This document shows positions 5,803 to 6,164 of a DNA stretch of 6,164 nt, piece by piece; the stretch's first letter is position 1; the number at the start of each line of letters is the position of its first letter. Under the pieces are notes generated by a model. It saw only the letters and a list, made by a program, of their open reading frames with translations, made no database searches and had not been told where the DNA came from. The stretch spans positions 1-6,164 of the forward strand of contig DAOVFC010000037.1 in NCBI GenBank assembly GCA_030668645.1, given 5' to 3'. The position numbers and the translations under genes are program-made. Source of the stretch: Candidatus Bathyarchaeota archaeon (GTDB taxonomy: Archaea; Thermoproteota; Bathyarchaeia; Bathyarchaeales; Bathycorpusculaceae).

Positions 5803-5829
5803 GTGCGGGTTCAAATCCCGCCCGGAGGA
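5795..5829 (+). pseudogene. lone 3' half of a tRNA gene (tRNA-Tyr-like)
   Basis: The order is that of a tRNA 3' half: GAGCG (3' strand of the anticodon stem), CACGT (5-nt variable loop), GCGGG-TTCAAAT-CCCGC (perfect 5-bp T-stem with canonical T-loop), then CCGGAGG and discriminator A. The acceptor would need CCTCCGG as its 5' partner, giving C1-G72 with A73, the identity pair of archaeal and eukaryotic tRNA-Tyr. No D-arm or 5' acceptor strand lies in the 250 nt upstream (TCTCCGG at 5538-5544 is inside a coding gene and is not followed by a D-arm). It is either an attachment-site relic of an element that integrated in a tRNA gene, or the 3' exon of an intron-containing or split tRNA. The relic is likelier. 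Confidence 0.6.
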
Positions 5830-5898
5830 CTCGTTTTAAAAAGTGCCCTAGGATGTACGTCGCAAAATTCAAAAAGAACTTCTCATAAAAAATTCCAG

Positions 5899-5932
5899 TA
5901 GATACTACAGTTGTACCTAACAGTTTTTTTTT
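5899..5932 (+). terminator. hairpin + T9 terminator-like element (unit 1)
   Basis: Stem 5899-5905/5913-5919, loop 5906-5912, then ACAG and nine T. Archaeal polymerase stops at T-runs alone or with aCPSF1; a hairpin is not required, so it may protect the RNA end or serve another role. It would end plus-strand transcription that passes the tRNA fragment. Confidence 0.5.
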
Positions 5933-5935
5933 CAG

Positions 5936-5970
5936 TAGGAGCTACAGTTGCTCCTAACAGGATTTTTTTT
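5936..5970 (+). terminator. hairpin + T8 terminator-like element (unit 2)
   Basis: Stem 5936-5942/5950-5956 with seven Watson-Crick pairs, loop 5943-5949, then ACAGGA and eight T. It is the stronger of the two units and a backup to the first. Confidence 0.5.
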
Positions 5971-5973
5971 CAT

Positions 5974-5989
5974 AAAAAGCCTAAGGGCT
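5974..5989 (-). terminator. small minus-strand hairpin terminator
   Basis: On the minus strand AGCC-CTTA-GGCT (5989-5978), extendable by G-T and A-T pairs, runs directly into TTTTT (5978-5974, sharing one base). It faces the two plus-strand units and would stop leftward transcripts coming from the promoter-like copy at 6056-6071. Confidence 0.35.
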
Positions 5990-6055
5990 CTCCTTCAGGA
6001 AACATTCAAAAACAGAAAAAAAGGGAATTGCGAAGTTAAATCTTGCACCGAGACA

Positions 6056-6071
6056 GTTTAACATTACGGTT
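6056..6071 (-). promoter_or_regulatory. leftward promoter-like copy
   Basis: The 14-mer TTAACATTACGGTT (6058-6071) is identical to 3990-4003 in the psmB promoter and in the same orientation, so on the minus strand it reads AACCGTA, three bases, then TTAAAC. The TATA part is weaker than at psmB. No gene is seen to its left; a leftward start near 6040 would meet the small terminator at 5989 after about 60 nt. Confidence 0.3.
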
Positions 6072-6106
6072 CAGAATAATAGGATAAAATATAGTTGATT
6101 TTAGCG

Positions 6107-6126
6107 CAACCGTAGGATTTAAAAAC
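6107..6126 (+). promoter_or_regulatory. promoter of a gene starting at the right edge
   Basis: CAACCGTA (6107-6114), three bases, then the TATA-like box TTTAAAAAC (6118-6126). Transcription start is expected near 6147, about 10 nt before ATG at 6158 (a second ATG is at 6162). The gene itself lies beyond the window. The layout matches the psmB promoter base for base in spacing. Confidence 0.55.
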
Positions 6127-6164
6127 GTCTCAAACATACAGTGCCATTAAGCTAAAGATGAATG

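Larger units (their letters stand above)
5896..5970 (+). repeat. two tandem hairpin/poly-T units with compensatory arm changes
   Basis: Two 28-nt units start 37 nt apart (5896-5923 and 5933-5960) and share their ends (CAGTAG, CTAACAG) and middle (CTACAGTTG). They differ at five bases, all in two blocks that lie opposite each other in the stem. Unit 2 folds as TAGGAGC / loop TACAGTT / GCTCCTA, 7 perfect pairs; unit 1 as TAGATAC / same loop / GTACCTA, 7 pairs with one A-C mismatch. Unit 1 is followed by T9 (5924-5932), unit 2 by GA and T8 (5963-5970). Confidence 0.75.

Noticed and set aside
5896..5970. CRISPR array
   Set aside because: Only two units, the repeats differ in their stems, and the spacing sequence is just T-runs, not spacers.

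Overview
The window looks like a piece of an archaeal chromosome. Three housekeeping genes say so: a SepF-type cell-division protein of the archaeal form, a KH-domain beta-CASP ribonuclease (aCPSF1/FttA), and a self-processing 20S proteasome beta subunit. Promoters are TATA-like, Shine-Dalgarno sites fit an archaeal 16S tail, and two genes appear to start at TTG. The gene set and the small winged-helix protein remind me of Bathyarchaeia-like lineages, but that is an impression, not a demonstrated placement.

Layout. 1-370: minus-strand gene for a small winged-helix protein. 324-586: decayed 3' half of a HAD-family hydrolase, with a frameshift and no N-terminal half. 587-915: no convincing gene; it ends in a 16-nt palindrome just before the sepF promoter. 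975-1346 (+): sepF. 1333-3252 (-): aCPSF1, convergent with sepF and overlapping its 3' end by 14 nt. 3265-3903 (-): psmB, 12 nt upstream of aCPSF1 and surely co-transcribed with it. 3904-4352: psmB promoter, a 5'-truncated gene remnant (3996-4208) and a palindrome. 4353-4988 (+): integral-membrane methyltransferase of the isoprenylcysteine carboxyl methyltransferase type. 5107-5568 (+): conserved helical, TPR-like protein of unknown function with a strong promoter and ribosome site. 5569-6164: remnant of a probable secreted or surface protein, a lone 3' half of a tRNA gene, two tandem hairpin/poly-T units, a small opposite-facing hairpin terminator, and divergent promoter-like elements that lead to a gene starting at the right edge.

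How it works together. The centre (975-3903) is a core block: division-ring anchoring, RNA 3'-end formation and transcription termination, and protein degradation. Both flanks are eroded accessory DNA with broken genes, a tRNA fragment and duplicated hairpins, as expected where elements have come and gone. The best non-gene signals are (a) two tandem 28-nt units whose stem arms have changed in a compensatory way, each followed by 8-9 T, and (b) an 8-mer, CAACCGTA, placed exactly 3 nt before the TATA-like box of both the psmB promoter and the right-edge promoter, with a third facing copy of its core.
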